A stretch of 33,586 nt of DNA, taken from positions 1-33,586 of the forward strand of contig JACNJN010000135.1 in the NCBI GenBank assembly GCA_014382535.1. The letters are read 5' to 3'. This document shows, piece after piece, positions 25,836-33,586 of this stretch (positions are counted from its first letter, which is position 1; every line of letters begins with the position of its first letter). The notes beneath the pieces are model-generated. The model was not told the origin of the DNA. It saw nothing but the letters and a program-made list of their open reading frames with translations, and searched no databases. The stretch comes from Candidatus Desulfolinea nitratireducens. Lineage in GTDB: Bacteria; Chloroflexota; Anaerolineae; Anaerolineales; Villigracilaceae. The position numbers were made by a program, and so were the translations under genes.

Positions 25836-27893
25836 ATGACCTCATCTGAGAGACAGGCAAAATTATTCAGCACGACTCTGTATGTGGCAAATTATATTGC
25901 CAAAATTCTTGATCATCAAGAACTTCTTGATCGTATTGTTGATATTATTTGCAGCGAATTCAATTTTTATTATGCCGGTATTTTCCTCCTCTCTGAGGAT
26001 AAAAAATGGGCTGTCCTGAAAGCCGGTCGCAGCAAAGCAGGCGCAGCAATGATCGTTATGAATCACAAGCTGGAAGTTGGCGGGGACTCGATGATCGGCA
26101 CCGCCATCAGCCAAAGAGAGGCGCGCATCGCGCTGGATGTAGGCGAGGAAGCGATCCATTTCAGCAATCCATTTTTACCGGACACGCGCTCAGAGATGGC
26201 CCTGCCACTCACGCTGGGTCCAGAGGTTCTCGGCGCTATCACTGTCCAAAGTGTGGAAGAATCCGCCTTTAGCGATGAGGATATCTCCACTTTGCAAGGG
26301 TTGGCCGACCTACTCGCCATTGCGATCGACAATGCCAAGCAGCACAAAGAAAAACATCGTCTCCTGAAGCAAGTCGAAAGACGGGCCCGTCTCCTTGACG
26401 CCGCAAATGAGGTTGGGCGCGGGGTTGCATCCATCCTCGATCTTGATGAACTGCTCCCAAAAACTGTCGATATTATCTGTAATGCCTATAAGTTCTACTA
26501 TGCGGGTGTTTTTCTGATCGACGAAAAAAAGGAATTCGCTGTGCTCCGCGCCGGCTACGGTCAGGCGGGGGAAATCATGATCTCACAAAATCATAAACTC
26601 AAATTGGGCGGCAACTCGATGATCGGGATGGCCACCCAGGAACGCCAGGCCCGGATCTCTCTCGATGTAGACGAAGAGAAGGCTTTCTATCGCAACCCCC
26701 TTTTACCAGAAACCCGCTCAGAGATGGCCCTGCCCCTTTGCATTGGCTCCACCTGTCTTGGGGCAGTCACTGTGCAAAGCGTGGAAGAAAACGCCTTCAG
26801 CAGCGTGGATATTCAAACCCTGCAAATGATGGCAGATCATCTCGCCATTGCGATTAATAATGCCAATCTGCTCAAAGAACTTGAAAACACCCACGCTGCA
26901 TTGCTGCGTTCAAAAACCTTTGAGGCCCTATCTGGCGCCACCACCGAAGCGATCCACTGGATTGGCAATAAAGCCCTGCCAATCACAATTACCGCCGCCA
27001 GGATGCAGGATGATTTGAACGAGCCCGAGCTGGATGTGGAATCTCTCAAGGAAGATTTGGCGATGATCGACGAATCTGCCAGATTGATCGTGGATGTTAA
27101 AGAGGCCCTGCTCGGACCTGCACGTGAAACTGCACCCCGCCCCGTTATGCTTGCGGACCTTTGGTCTGCTGCCGTTTATCATCAAAATATTTCCCCTGAA
27201 AAGCTGACCATTAACGCCGTTCCCGGGACATCTCTCGCGATTGGAGATAGCATCCAACTGGTGCGCACTTTCGGCAATCTGCTGCTCAATGCAGATGAAT
27301 CCGGTGCCAAGAGTATTGGCATCGAAATAATGCCCTCTGAACAAGCAGGGTTCATCACCACCCGGATCAGCGATGACGGGATCGGAATTCCATTGGAAAT
27401 GCAGGATAAAATTTGGGCATCCTTCTTCAGCACCAAAGGTGAAGGGTATAAAGGGATGGGGCTGGCAGCCTGCCTGCATATTATTTCCCAACACAATGGA
27501 AGCATCAGCGTAGAGAGTGAACCTGAAAATGGGACCACCTTCAGCATTGAGCTACCTGCGGCTGAAACCGCTCCTGCTGCTGATCTAAGCGATGCTCCTG
27601 GCAAAATCGCCTTGATCGCCCCCAAAGGCGAATGGGCTGAGTTTGTTACCACCTCTCTCAGCAGCGCAGGCAAAACTGTGTTGGAGCAAATCGATCCCAA
27701 AGCCGATTTACTCCTGCTCGATGAAACCCTCGCCGATCAAAGCTTAAGCTCACTCAAAAAACTGGGCCGGAAGACCCTGATCCTTTCTGCTGCACCAAGC
27801 GTGGAAAACACAACCAAATATCTCCAGTCTGGGGTAAAGGATGTTGTTTTGAAGCCTTATACGCCAGAGGAACTGTCTGAAATTCTGGAGTAG
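25836..27893 (+). CDS. Dual-GAF sensor kinase with atypical H-box and degenerate C-terminal receiver-like domain
   Basis: Two tandem GAF copies, TEAIHWIGNKALPI, HATPase (DDGIGIPLEMQDKIWASFFSTKGEGYKGMGLAA), C-terminal GKIALIAPKGE...LLLLDETL...VVLKPYTPEEL. Confidence 0.9.
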   Translation: MTSSERQAKLFSTTLYVANYIAKILDHQELLDRIVDIICSEFNFYYAGIFLLSEDKKWAVLKAGRSKAGAAMIVMNHKLEVGGDSMIGTAISQREARIALDVGEEAIHFSNPFLPDTRSEMALPLTLGPEVLGAITVQSVEESAFSDEDISTLQGLADLLAIAIDNAKQHKEKHRLLKQVERRARLLDAANEVGRGVASILDLDELLPKTVDIICNAYKFYYAGVFLIDEKKEFAVLRAGYGQAGEIMISQNHKLKLGGNSMIGMATQERQARISLDVDEEKAFYRNPLLPETRSEMALPLCIGSTCLGAVTVQSVEENAFSSVDIQTLQMMADHLAIAINNANLLKELENTHAALLRSKTFEALSGATTEAIHWIGNKALPITITAARMQDDLNEPELDVESLKEDLAMIDESARLIVDVKEALLGPARETAPRPVMLADLWSAAVYHQNISPEKLTINAVPGTSLAIGDSIQLVRTFGNLLLNADESGAKSIGIEIMPSEQAGFITTRISDDGIGIPLEMQDKIWASFFSTKGEGYKGMGLAACLHIISQHNGSISVESEPENGTTFSIELPAAETAPAADLSDAPGKIALIAPKGEWAEFVTTSLSSAGKTVLEQIDPKADLLLLDETLADQSLSSLKKLGRKTLILSAAPSVENTTKYLQSGVKDVVLKPYTPEELSEILE

Positions 27894-28049
27894 TTTTCAA
27901 AAATATTTCTGAGTTATTGATGTTCACTTAAGTTTGTTAATTTTCTCTAAGTAAAACGTCCCACAGGTTCCCGTGATTCAGATTTTAAAGCAACAAAAAA
28001 CCGCGGGACGCTCATAACCTGTTTATCTGAATATCAATAGGTGAATAAA

Positions 28050-28078
28050 AAAATAGCGAGCGATTCTCTCGCTATTTT
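28050..28078. terminator. Intrinsic (bidirectional) terminator
   Basis: AAAATAGCGAG-cgattct-CTCGCTATTTT perfect 11-bp stem downstream of the kinase operon. Confidence 0.8.
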
Positions 28079-28089
28079 AAATAAAATAA

Positions 28090-28323
28090 CCTGAGTTGCG
28101 TTTAGGGTATCTCATCATTATTCCCGTGCGGGCTACACGCTTTGTGCTTCGCGAAAGCCCTAACTCAGCACAAAGTGCCCTACAAGGGTATGTAAGCCCT
28201 TCGGGCCAGGAAAAAAGTCGGATTTATCCGACTTGCATGTCATGAGGCAGGGATTAACGTGTACCCTTAAAGGGCTTTTGCCCGAAAGGGTATCCCGCAC
28301 CGATCCCTTATCCGCAACTCAGG
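28090..28323. other. Candidate structured RNA or mobile palindromic element of unknown class
   Basis: Outer perfect 11-bp stem CCTGAGTTGCG/CGCAACTCAGG enclosing several hairpins: 28138-28177, 28215-28234, 28262-28292. Confidence 0.5.
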
Positions 28324-28485
28324 ATAATATTAATTTTCTTCTTCTGGGTCCATTATTTCAATCGACCTCTTGCATATATTCTCCCGGAGGCTAGAGCAGT
28401 GTCAAAAAGGGACTTTTGCATGAAGTCTAATGTATGCCTAAAGTTCCTCGGCTTTCTTTTTACCAACCCGCTCTACAACAAGGCC

Positions 28486-28930
28486 TTACATACCATACCC
28501 AAGAAACGCATCCATCAGGAGCGCAGGAATTCCAAAGGCGATTCGCCCGATTATTTCATTTGCACGGTCGAATTCAAAAGTGAGAAAGGGGATCGATATA
28601 CTGATCCCAAATTCACGTTCTCCCGGTCCAAAAGCCACCCAATTGAAGAGCAGGGGGAAAATCAGGGGAATGGATAATATGGTCAGGGCTTGCGAACAAG
28701 AGAACCACTTCTTATCCCTGAATTGATTGAAAATCGCATCCATCAAAGAGAGGGTAGGTAATGCCTGCGTTAAAGAACATCAGCCCAAATGCGATCCCGA
28801 TCCAGCGCGGTGTAGATTCATCAGCCATGCCCACCAGAACAGACTGCCGGATCACGACAGCGCCAGCAAGTAAAAAAGGCAGACCTATCCAAATAGCGCC
28901 TTTGAAAAAAGGGGAATTTTTATCAGACAT
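28486..28930 (-). pseudogene. Small membrane protein gene interrupted by a frameshift
   Basis: Minus ORFs 28712..28930 (…GLMFFNAGITYP) and 28486..28746 (…LMDAIFNQFRDKKWFSCSQALTILSIPLIFPLLFNW) are in different frames and join near 28745-28760. Confidence 0.55.
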
Positions 28931-28937
28931 CCAGATC

Positions 28938-30959
28938 CTAATAGGCCAATAACCAATTCATTTTTTTTCTGATTTTTTCCATACCTGGCAGAACCGCATT
29001 CATCATGGGAAGATTATAGGGGATCGGTGTATCCGGGGTCGTCAGACGTTGAGGAGGCGCATCCAGCCACTCGAAAGCTTCTGAGGCAATCACAGCCATG
29101 ATCTCACCCGCGAATCCTCCGGTAAGCGTATCTTCATGGACAATCAGACACCTTCCGGTCTTTTTAACAGAGCTCAGAACGGAAACTTTATCCCAGGGAG
29201 AAATCGTGCGCAGATCCAGGATTTCAACCCCCTCCAACCCTTTGGATGCTTCCAGCACGGGATAAACCATCGCGCCCCAGGTGACCACTGTCAGCGCTTC
29301 GCCCTCGGACAATTTGTTGGCCACCCCTAAAGGAAGGGTGTATGCGTCCCCCGGCCAGGGCCTGCGGGCCTGCGAGGTATCCAGCAAGGCGCGATGCTCG
29401 AAGAAGATGACCGGGTCCTCACCGCGCAAAGCAGTGCGTAACAAGCCGGCTGCATCCGCAGCATTGGATGGATAGGCCAGTTGCCAACCAAGCGTATGCG
29501 CATAAATGGCCTCACCCGTCACCGAGTGCCACGGGTCTCCGGTTTTCCTGCCGAATCCGACCGGGATACGTAAAACCATTGGCGCAGAAAACTTTCCCGC
29601 TGTACGCCAGCGCAGGGTACCAATATCATTGATCTGCTCAGTGGCCGGGTCGGCGTATTTACGAAATTGGATCTCAGGAACGGGCATCAATCCCGCCGCA
29701 GAGAGTCCCACCGCGCTGCCCATGATCCCCTCCTCAGACAGGGAGGTGTCAAAAACACGCTCCTCGCCAAATTTTTCCTGCATATGCGCGGTTGCACCAT
29801 GGACACCACCTTTGAGGCCCACATCCTCCCCAAAGACCAGGATGTCTGGATTAATCAGCATCTCGGATTCAAGAGTCCGTTTGACGGCTTCGATCAGGCT
29901 AATCCGAGAGCCATCCTGATCGGGCGAAATAGCTGTGCCGGAAAGGGACTCCTTCTCCGTTAAAGATGGGGATGAGAATAATTGATCGGTGGCGGAGGCA
30001 GGTTCAGGGTCCGGGTGTTGAAACGCGATATCAGCCGCAGCACGCACCTCAGCCTCGACCTCCTTCTCCAAGGCATCCCAATCCAGATCGGGCAAAAAAT
30101 CCTTTAATCGATTTAGGGGATCCCGTTCGATATCCTCTTCCCTCTCTACATCGGATTTGTAGCTCTGGTCATCGATAAAGGTATGCCCCATGATCCGAAC
30201 TACCTTCAAACGGATCAGGCATGGTTTTCCATCCCTCACATAGGCAACGGCCTGGGCTATTTTTACTGAGGCATCGACAGGATCAGTTCCATCAGCTTCG
30301 ATGATATGCAGATTCTTGTAGGATCGCAAATTGGCGGCCAGATTTCCGCCAGGCGTTTGCGATTCAGAGCGGACAGAGATGGCGAAACCGTTATCCTCAA
30401 TGAAAAAGAGATAGGGTAAGTCACGGGTGGTGACGATATTAAGTGCCGCCCAAAAACCATTTGCTGCGGTGGAGCCTTCTCCCCCCAAGGCAAGGGCGAT
30501 GGCATGATCCCAGTTATTATCTTTGCCTGTTTTCTGGCGGTAACGGATGGCCTGCGCCCAGCCTGCAGCGGGTGTATATTGTGCGCCCACCGCTCCAGAC
30601 GAGGGCAGGACAGTTGCACTATCGCGTGCTTTCATCGAGAAAACAACCCCAACATCACGACCTTCGGAAGGGGAGCCTGTTTTGGCGTACCCTGCTGCAA
30701 AGGCCTCCTGCACAGACAGCCCGGCCGCCAACATAAAAGGGCGCGACCGGTAATAAACTGTTGCCGCATCGTGCGGATGGGTAAGAGTTTGCGCCAAAAG
30801 TATTTGAGCCAGTTCATGTCCTTTCGCGGAAAACTGGTACATGATCTTTCCCTGGGGAACAAGCTCATTCTCTTCGAGCTCATCCATGATGCGGGAGGTC
30901 AGCAGCAGGCGGGCGATTTTCGGCCAGTCCATTTTTTGGAGGGTTTTTTTCTTTTTCAA
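28938..30959 (-). CDS. Fused 2-oxoacid dehydrogenase E1 alpha/beta subunits
   Basis: 673 aa; alpha half (YYRSRPFMLAAGLSVQEAFA, GGEGSTAANGFWAALN, ThDP site) followed by transketolase-like beta half (FGEDVGLKGGVHGAT, DTSLSEEGIMGSAVGLSAAG, HEDTLTGGFAGEI). Confidence 0.92.
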   Translation of the reverse strand: MKKKKTLQKMDWPKIARLLLTSRIMDELEENELVPQGKIMYQFSAKGHELAQILLAQTLTHPHDAATVYYRSRPFMLAAGLSVQEAFAAGYAKTGSPSEGRDVGVVFSMKARDSATVLPSSGAVGAQYTPAAGWAQAIRYRQKTGKDNNWDHAIALALGGEGSTAANGFWAALNIVTTRDLPYLFFIEDNGFAISVRSESQTPGGNLAANLRSYKNLHIIEADGTDPVDASVKIAQAVAYVRDGKPCLIRLKVVRIMGHTFIDDQSYKSDVEREEDIERDPLNRLKDFLPDLDWDALEKEVEAEVRAAADIAFQHPDPEPASATDQLFSSPSLTEKESLSGTAISPDQDGSRISLIEAVKRTLESEMLINPDILVFGEDVGLKGGVHGATAHMQEKFGEERVFDTSLSEEGIMGSAVGLSAAGLMPVPEIQFRKYADPATEQINDIGTLRWRTAGKFSAPMVLRIPVGFGRKTGDPWHSVTGEAIYAHTLGWQLAYPSNAADAAGLLRTALRGEDPVIFFEHRALLDTSQARRPWPGDAYTLPLGVANKLSEGEALTVVTWGAMVYPVLEASKGLEGVEILDLRTISPWDKVSVLSSVKKTGRCLIVHEDTLTGGFAGEIMAVIASEAFEWLDAPPQRLTTPDTPIPYNLPMMNAVLPGMEKIRKKMNWLLAY

Positions 30960-30972
30960 AAGTTCCTCTTCC

Positions 30973-31833
30973 TCAATCCCTCAGGAAGTTACCGACCAAC
31001 TGATTCACACGTTCGGCTTCGTCATGCTGCACCCAATGAGTGGCCTCTTCAATAAAAACAAGACGTCCATCATCACAGCGCTCAATACTTGGCTGGGCCA
31101 TCTCCCGTCCCAGGGCCGTATCCTGGGCGCCCCAGATCAGCAGGGTCGGGACAGTGATCCGAGAGCTGGCCGGAGGCTTGGGAGGCTTCTGCACAAATGA
31201 CCGATACCAATTAAGCATGGATTTATAGGCCTTTGGTTGAGACCAGGCCTGGCGGTATTGCTCCAGGTCATCATCTGTAAAGGTATCCGGATGGCTGCTC
31301 TTTTTGAGCAGTTCTGCGAGCATCTTCCAATTACCGAGGCGGGCCAAAAACTCCGGCAGCCAGGGGATCTGGAAGAAAAAGATATACCAGCTCCTGCGCA
31401 ATTGGGCAAAATTACTGCGCAAATGCTTTTGCATGACGGCACCGTGCGGGACGTTCATCACTACCATCTTCTTTAACCGATCCGGGTATTTGGCGGCCAC
31501 CCACCAGGCGACGGCTGCGCCCCAGTCATGCCCGATTAAAAAGATCTGCTTCTGACCGGCAGCATCGATCAGACCGATCACATCGGCGGCCAGTTCATCG
31601 AGGCTGTAGGCTGCCAGCCCCTCCGGTTTATCGCTCAAGTTGTAGCCGCGCTGGTCTGGAACCCAGACTCGATAACCGGCAGACGCCAACGCGGGGATCT
31701 GCTTTTTCCAACCATAGGAAAATTCGGGAAAACCGTGCAAAAGGATCACCAGGGGACCCTCGTCCGGGCCATCCTGGGCAACGTGCAGGCGAATGCCATT
31801 GGTCTCGACAAATGAATAATTCATGCTATTCAT
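30973..31833 (-). CDS. Alpha/beta hydrolase (epoxide hydrolase/haloalkane dehalogenase-like)
   Basis: ORF 30973..31884; likely start 31833 (GGAGATATG) or 31824. [17 protein letters not shown], nucleophile region [12 protein letters not shown]-terminal [14 protein letters not shown]. Confidence 0.88.
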   Translation of the reverse strand: MNSMNYSFVETNGIRLHVAQDGPDEGPLVILLHGFPEFSYGWKKQIPALASAGYRVWVPDQRGYNLSDKPEGLAAYSLDELAADVIGLIDAAGQKQIFLIGHDWGAAVAWWVAAKYPDRLKKMVVMNVPHGAVMQKHLRSNFAQLRRSWYIFFFQIPWLPEFLARLGNWKMLAELLKKSSHPDTFTDDDLEQYRQAWSQPKAYKSMLNWYRSFVQKPPKPPASSRITVPTLLIWGAQDTALGREMAQPSIERCDDGRLVFIEEATHWVQHDEAERVNQLVGNFLRD

Positions 31834-31930
31834 ATCTCCGGGTGGATGGGGGGGATATAAGATAAAGATAGGGTAGTATAGCATAATTGTTCATGGGTAT
31901 AATGCACCCAAGGCTTGATAAAAATCTTCT

Positions 31931-32150
31931 CAGTATATCTTTTAAAACTTCTCTATACATCTTTTAAAACTTACCTATACATCTTTTAAAACTTACCTAT
32001 ACATCTTTTAAAACTTGCCTATACATCTTTTAAAACTTACCTATACATCTTTTAAAACTTACCTATTCATCTTTTGAAAAGCCTCTAATCCAGTTTGGAA
32101 ACGCCTCCAGACTCCTTTAATAGCTCCTAAGATTCGTTTCAAACTCCTCA
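31931..32150. repeat. 22-nt tandem repeat array, 10 phase-locked units
   Basis: Five near-identical units at 31953-32062 (CTATACATCTTTTAAAACTTAC), variant units at 31931 and 32063, and three strongly degenerate but in-phase units at 32085, 32107 and 32129. Confidence 0.95.
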
Positions 32151-32313
32151 GATGCCCATATAAACATAGAAATATGGGATTATTAACCCTCGCAACAATT
32201 TTCTGTATCAATTTATCGCTTAACCAGCAAGATATTTTATATCCAAATGAAGCCTGGTTTGAAGCCTGGTGTATTGTACAATTAACTAACAAAAAGAATC
32301 TCTTTTGACCTTT

Positions 32314-32343
32314 ACAGGGGGCATCTCATCCTAAAGCCCCAAA
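32314..32343 (+). promoter_or_regulatory. Hairpin motif copy 1 of a 30-nt duplicated leader element
   Basis: ACAGGGGGCATCTCATCCTAAAGCCCCAAA; GGGGC/GCCCC stem. Confidence 0.55.
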
Positions 32344-32430
32344 TAAATAAAAAAGGGATAAATATGACAATAGGCACTTGAAAGTGATTTCAATTATTTC
32401 TATAATGATACTAATAGTTTCTTCAATAAA

Positions 32431-32460
32431 ACAGGGGGCATCGCAGCCAACAGCCCCAAA
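32431..32460 (+). promoter_or_regulatory. Hairpin motif copy 2 of a 30-nt duplicated leader element
   Basis: ACAGGGGGCATCGCAGCCAACAGCCCCAAA; 26/30 identical to copy 1, 117 nt downstream. Confidence 0.55.
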
Positions 32461-32508
32461 GAAAATCGTAGGCACGACTTGTTTTTGGTCAATCCTGGGA
32501 GGGAAGCT

Positions 32509-33537
32509 ATGCCATTAAGAATCCACCGCAGCAATCTAACTCTGTCTCTTCGACGCGCAACCAGCAGGTTCATAAATATTCTTGTCCTTTTAGCATTGCT
32601 ACTCCCAAATATTGCCGGAGTTCAATCTGCTCAGGCAGCACCAGAGCCAGAGCAAACACTCTCCCAACCTCCTTTATCTCAAGGAGAGAATAGCTATCAA
32701 GCACCTGTTTTCGAAGAAACCTCGCCTAGTGCAATTATTGGTGTTGAGGTGGTTGTTGATGATGATGATCCCCAGTACAGTGAATCCAGTGGTTGGGGTG
32801 ACTCTGTAATTGGAGATAGCTACGGGGGAGATGCTCGCATTACCAGTGATACCAGCAGCAACTGGGCACGCTGGCGTCCTGAAATTCCAGAGGGTGGCAT
32901 GTATGAGGTGTGGGTTTGGAAACCTGATACCCATAGCAGTTCGACAACTGCAGCTCAGTATACTGTCTTCTATTATGGTGATGATCAAACCTATACTGTC
33001 GACCAGAAAGCTCCAAGCAATCAATGGGAGTACCTGGGCACACATGCTTTCGTGGCAGGCAACAATGGATCAGTAGAGTTGCGAGGTGGAGGGCAAAGCG
33101 GCCTTTCTGTACGGGCAGATGCGGTTAAGTTTGTACACGTGGGAGATCTACCACCGGGACTTGTCAGCGCAGAAAATTCCTCAATCATCACAAGCACGGC
33201 AGAAGCTCAAGCTGATGGTATGACATCAGTCAGGGTGGTTGTAACAGCACTGGATGCATTTGACAATCCTATAGCTGATGCAAATGTTGAGTTGTTCACA
33301 ACCGGTAGCGCGATGATCTCACCGATCAATCCCATTACAAACGATCAGGGAATCGCGGATTTCGATATTACAAATACCGAATCTGAAACAGTAACGGTAG
33401 CAGCTGAGATTGATGGCGTACTGATAGAAAGCAGTGCTCAAATACTCTTTAACTGTAATACTACGGGTAACCTGACGATTGTCAGTGGGGAAAATTGCAG
33501 CTTCAGCCCAGGATCATATCTATATAATGACCTTTAG
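32509..33537 (+). CDS. Secreted protein with golvesin-like domain and Ig-like (Big_1/invasin-type) domain
   Basis: ORF 32479..33537; start 32509 behind GGGAGGG; signal peptide ending AQAA; VVVDDDDPQYSESSGWGDSVIGDSYGGDARITSDTSSNWARWRPEIPEGGMYEVWVWKP (golvesin-like); VRVVVTALDAFDNPIADANVELFTTGS (Big_1-like). Confidence 0.8.
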   Translation: MPLRIHRSNLTLSLRRATSRFINILVLLALLLPNIAGVQSAQAAPEPEQTLSQPPLSQGENSYQAPVFEETSPSAIIGVEVVVDDDDPQYSESSGWGDSVIGDSYGGDARITSDTSSNWARWRPEIPEGGMYEVWVWKPDTHSSSTTAAQYTVFYYGDDQTYTVDQKAPSNQWEYLGTHAFVAGNNGSVELRGGGQSGLSVRADAVKFVHVGDLPPGLVSAENSSIITSTAEAQADGMTSVRVVVTALDAFDNPIADANVELFTTGSAMISPINPITNDQGIADFDITNTESETVTVAAEIDGVLIESSAQILFNCNTTGNLTIVSGENCSFSPGSYLYNDL

Positions 33538-33586
33538 TTTCGCCAAACTTGGCGACAGCACCTTGAAAAACAACGAAAAAAGATGA

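Noticed and set aside
26928-27700. Long antisense ORFs (188 and 172 aa) over the dual-GAF kinase
   Set aside because: Fully overlap a well-supported kinase; typical codon-mirror ORFs.
28090-28323. RNase P RNA, tmRNA or 6S RNA
   Set aside because: Lacks the conserved RNase P core, a tmRNA tRNA-like domain, and the single long bulged helix of 6S RNA.
28399-28677. 92 aa plus-strand ORF
   Set aside because: Antisense to the frameshifted membrane protein, whose hydrophobic reading is more protein-like.
30504-31055. 183 aa plus-strand ORF
   Set aside because: Antisense to the fused E1 gene and hydrolase 3' end; no recognisable domain.
31931-32150. CRISPR array
   Set aside because: Units are contiguous 22-mers with no unique spacers and no cas genes nearby.
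32221-32280. Short duplication GAAGCCTGGTTTGAAGCCTGGTG
   Set aside because: A single 13-14 nt tandem duplication; too short to interpret on its own.
32314-32460. Cyclic-di-GMP or preQ1 riboswitch
   Set aside because: The ACAGGGGGC...GCCCC hairpins lack the conserved cores of those classes as I know them; left as an unassigned motif.

Overview
This 33.6 kb window looks like a chromosomal segment from an uncultured or poorly studied Chloroflexota (Anaerolineae-like) bacterium; that assignment is inferred from gene content and repeat style. Coding content, left to right: a giant PDZ/7TM/multi-GAF sensor histidine kinase with a FIST-domain protein; a trpS-trpB2 unit on the minus strand behind a Trp T-box leader; a HAD-like protein, a DUF389+SH3 membrane protein, a phosphohexomutase and an EamA transporter; a NUDIX hydrolase followed by an MntA/HepT-type (nucleotidyltransferase/HEPN) module bracketed by copies of the NUDIX 3' end; a GT39-like membrane protein; cmk, plsC and an alanine-aminotransferase-like gene; an rpmH-rnpA-yidD-(PQQ-repeat lipoprotein)-yidC-jag operon; a cluster of GAF sensor kinases and receivers with an unusual H-box; a fused E1 alpha/beta 2-oxoacid dehydrogenase and an alpha/beta hydrolase; and a secreted golvesin-like/Ig-like protein near the right edge. 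The most interesting material is non-coding: a phase-locked 22-nt tandem array (31931-32150) that decays at its edges, followed by two near-identical 30-nt hairpins upstream of the secreted protein; a 234-nt multi-stem element (28090-28323); a 185-nt nested palindromic element (22897-23081); a dispersed family of CACAAAG inverted repeats, one of which supplies a gene's start codon; and a WW-containing upstream ORF abutting trpS. No mobile-element transposase, CRISPR array, tRNA or rRNA was recognised. All calls were made by eye from sequence and the ORF track; no searches were run.
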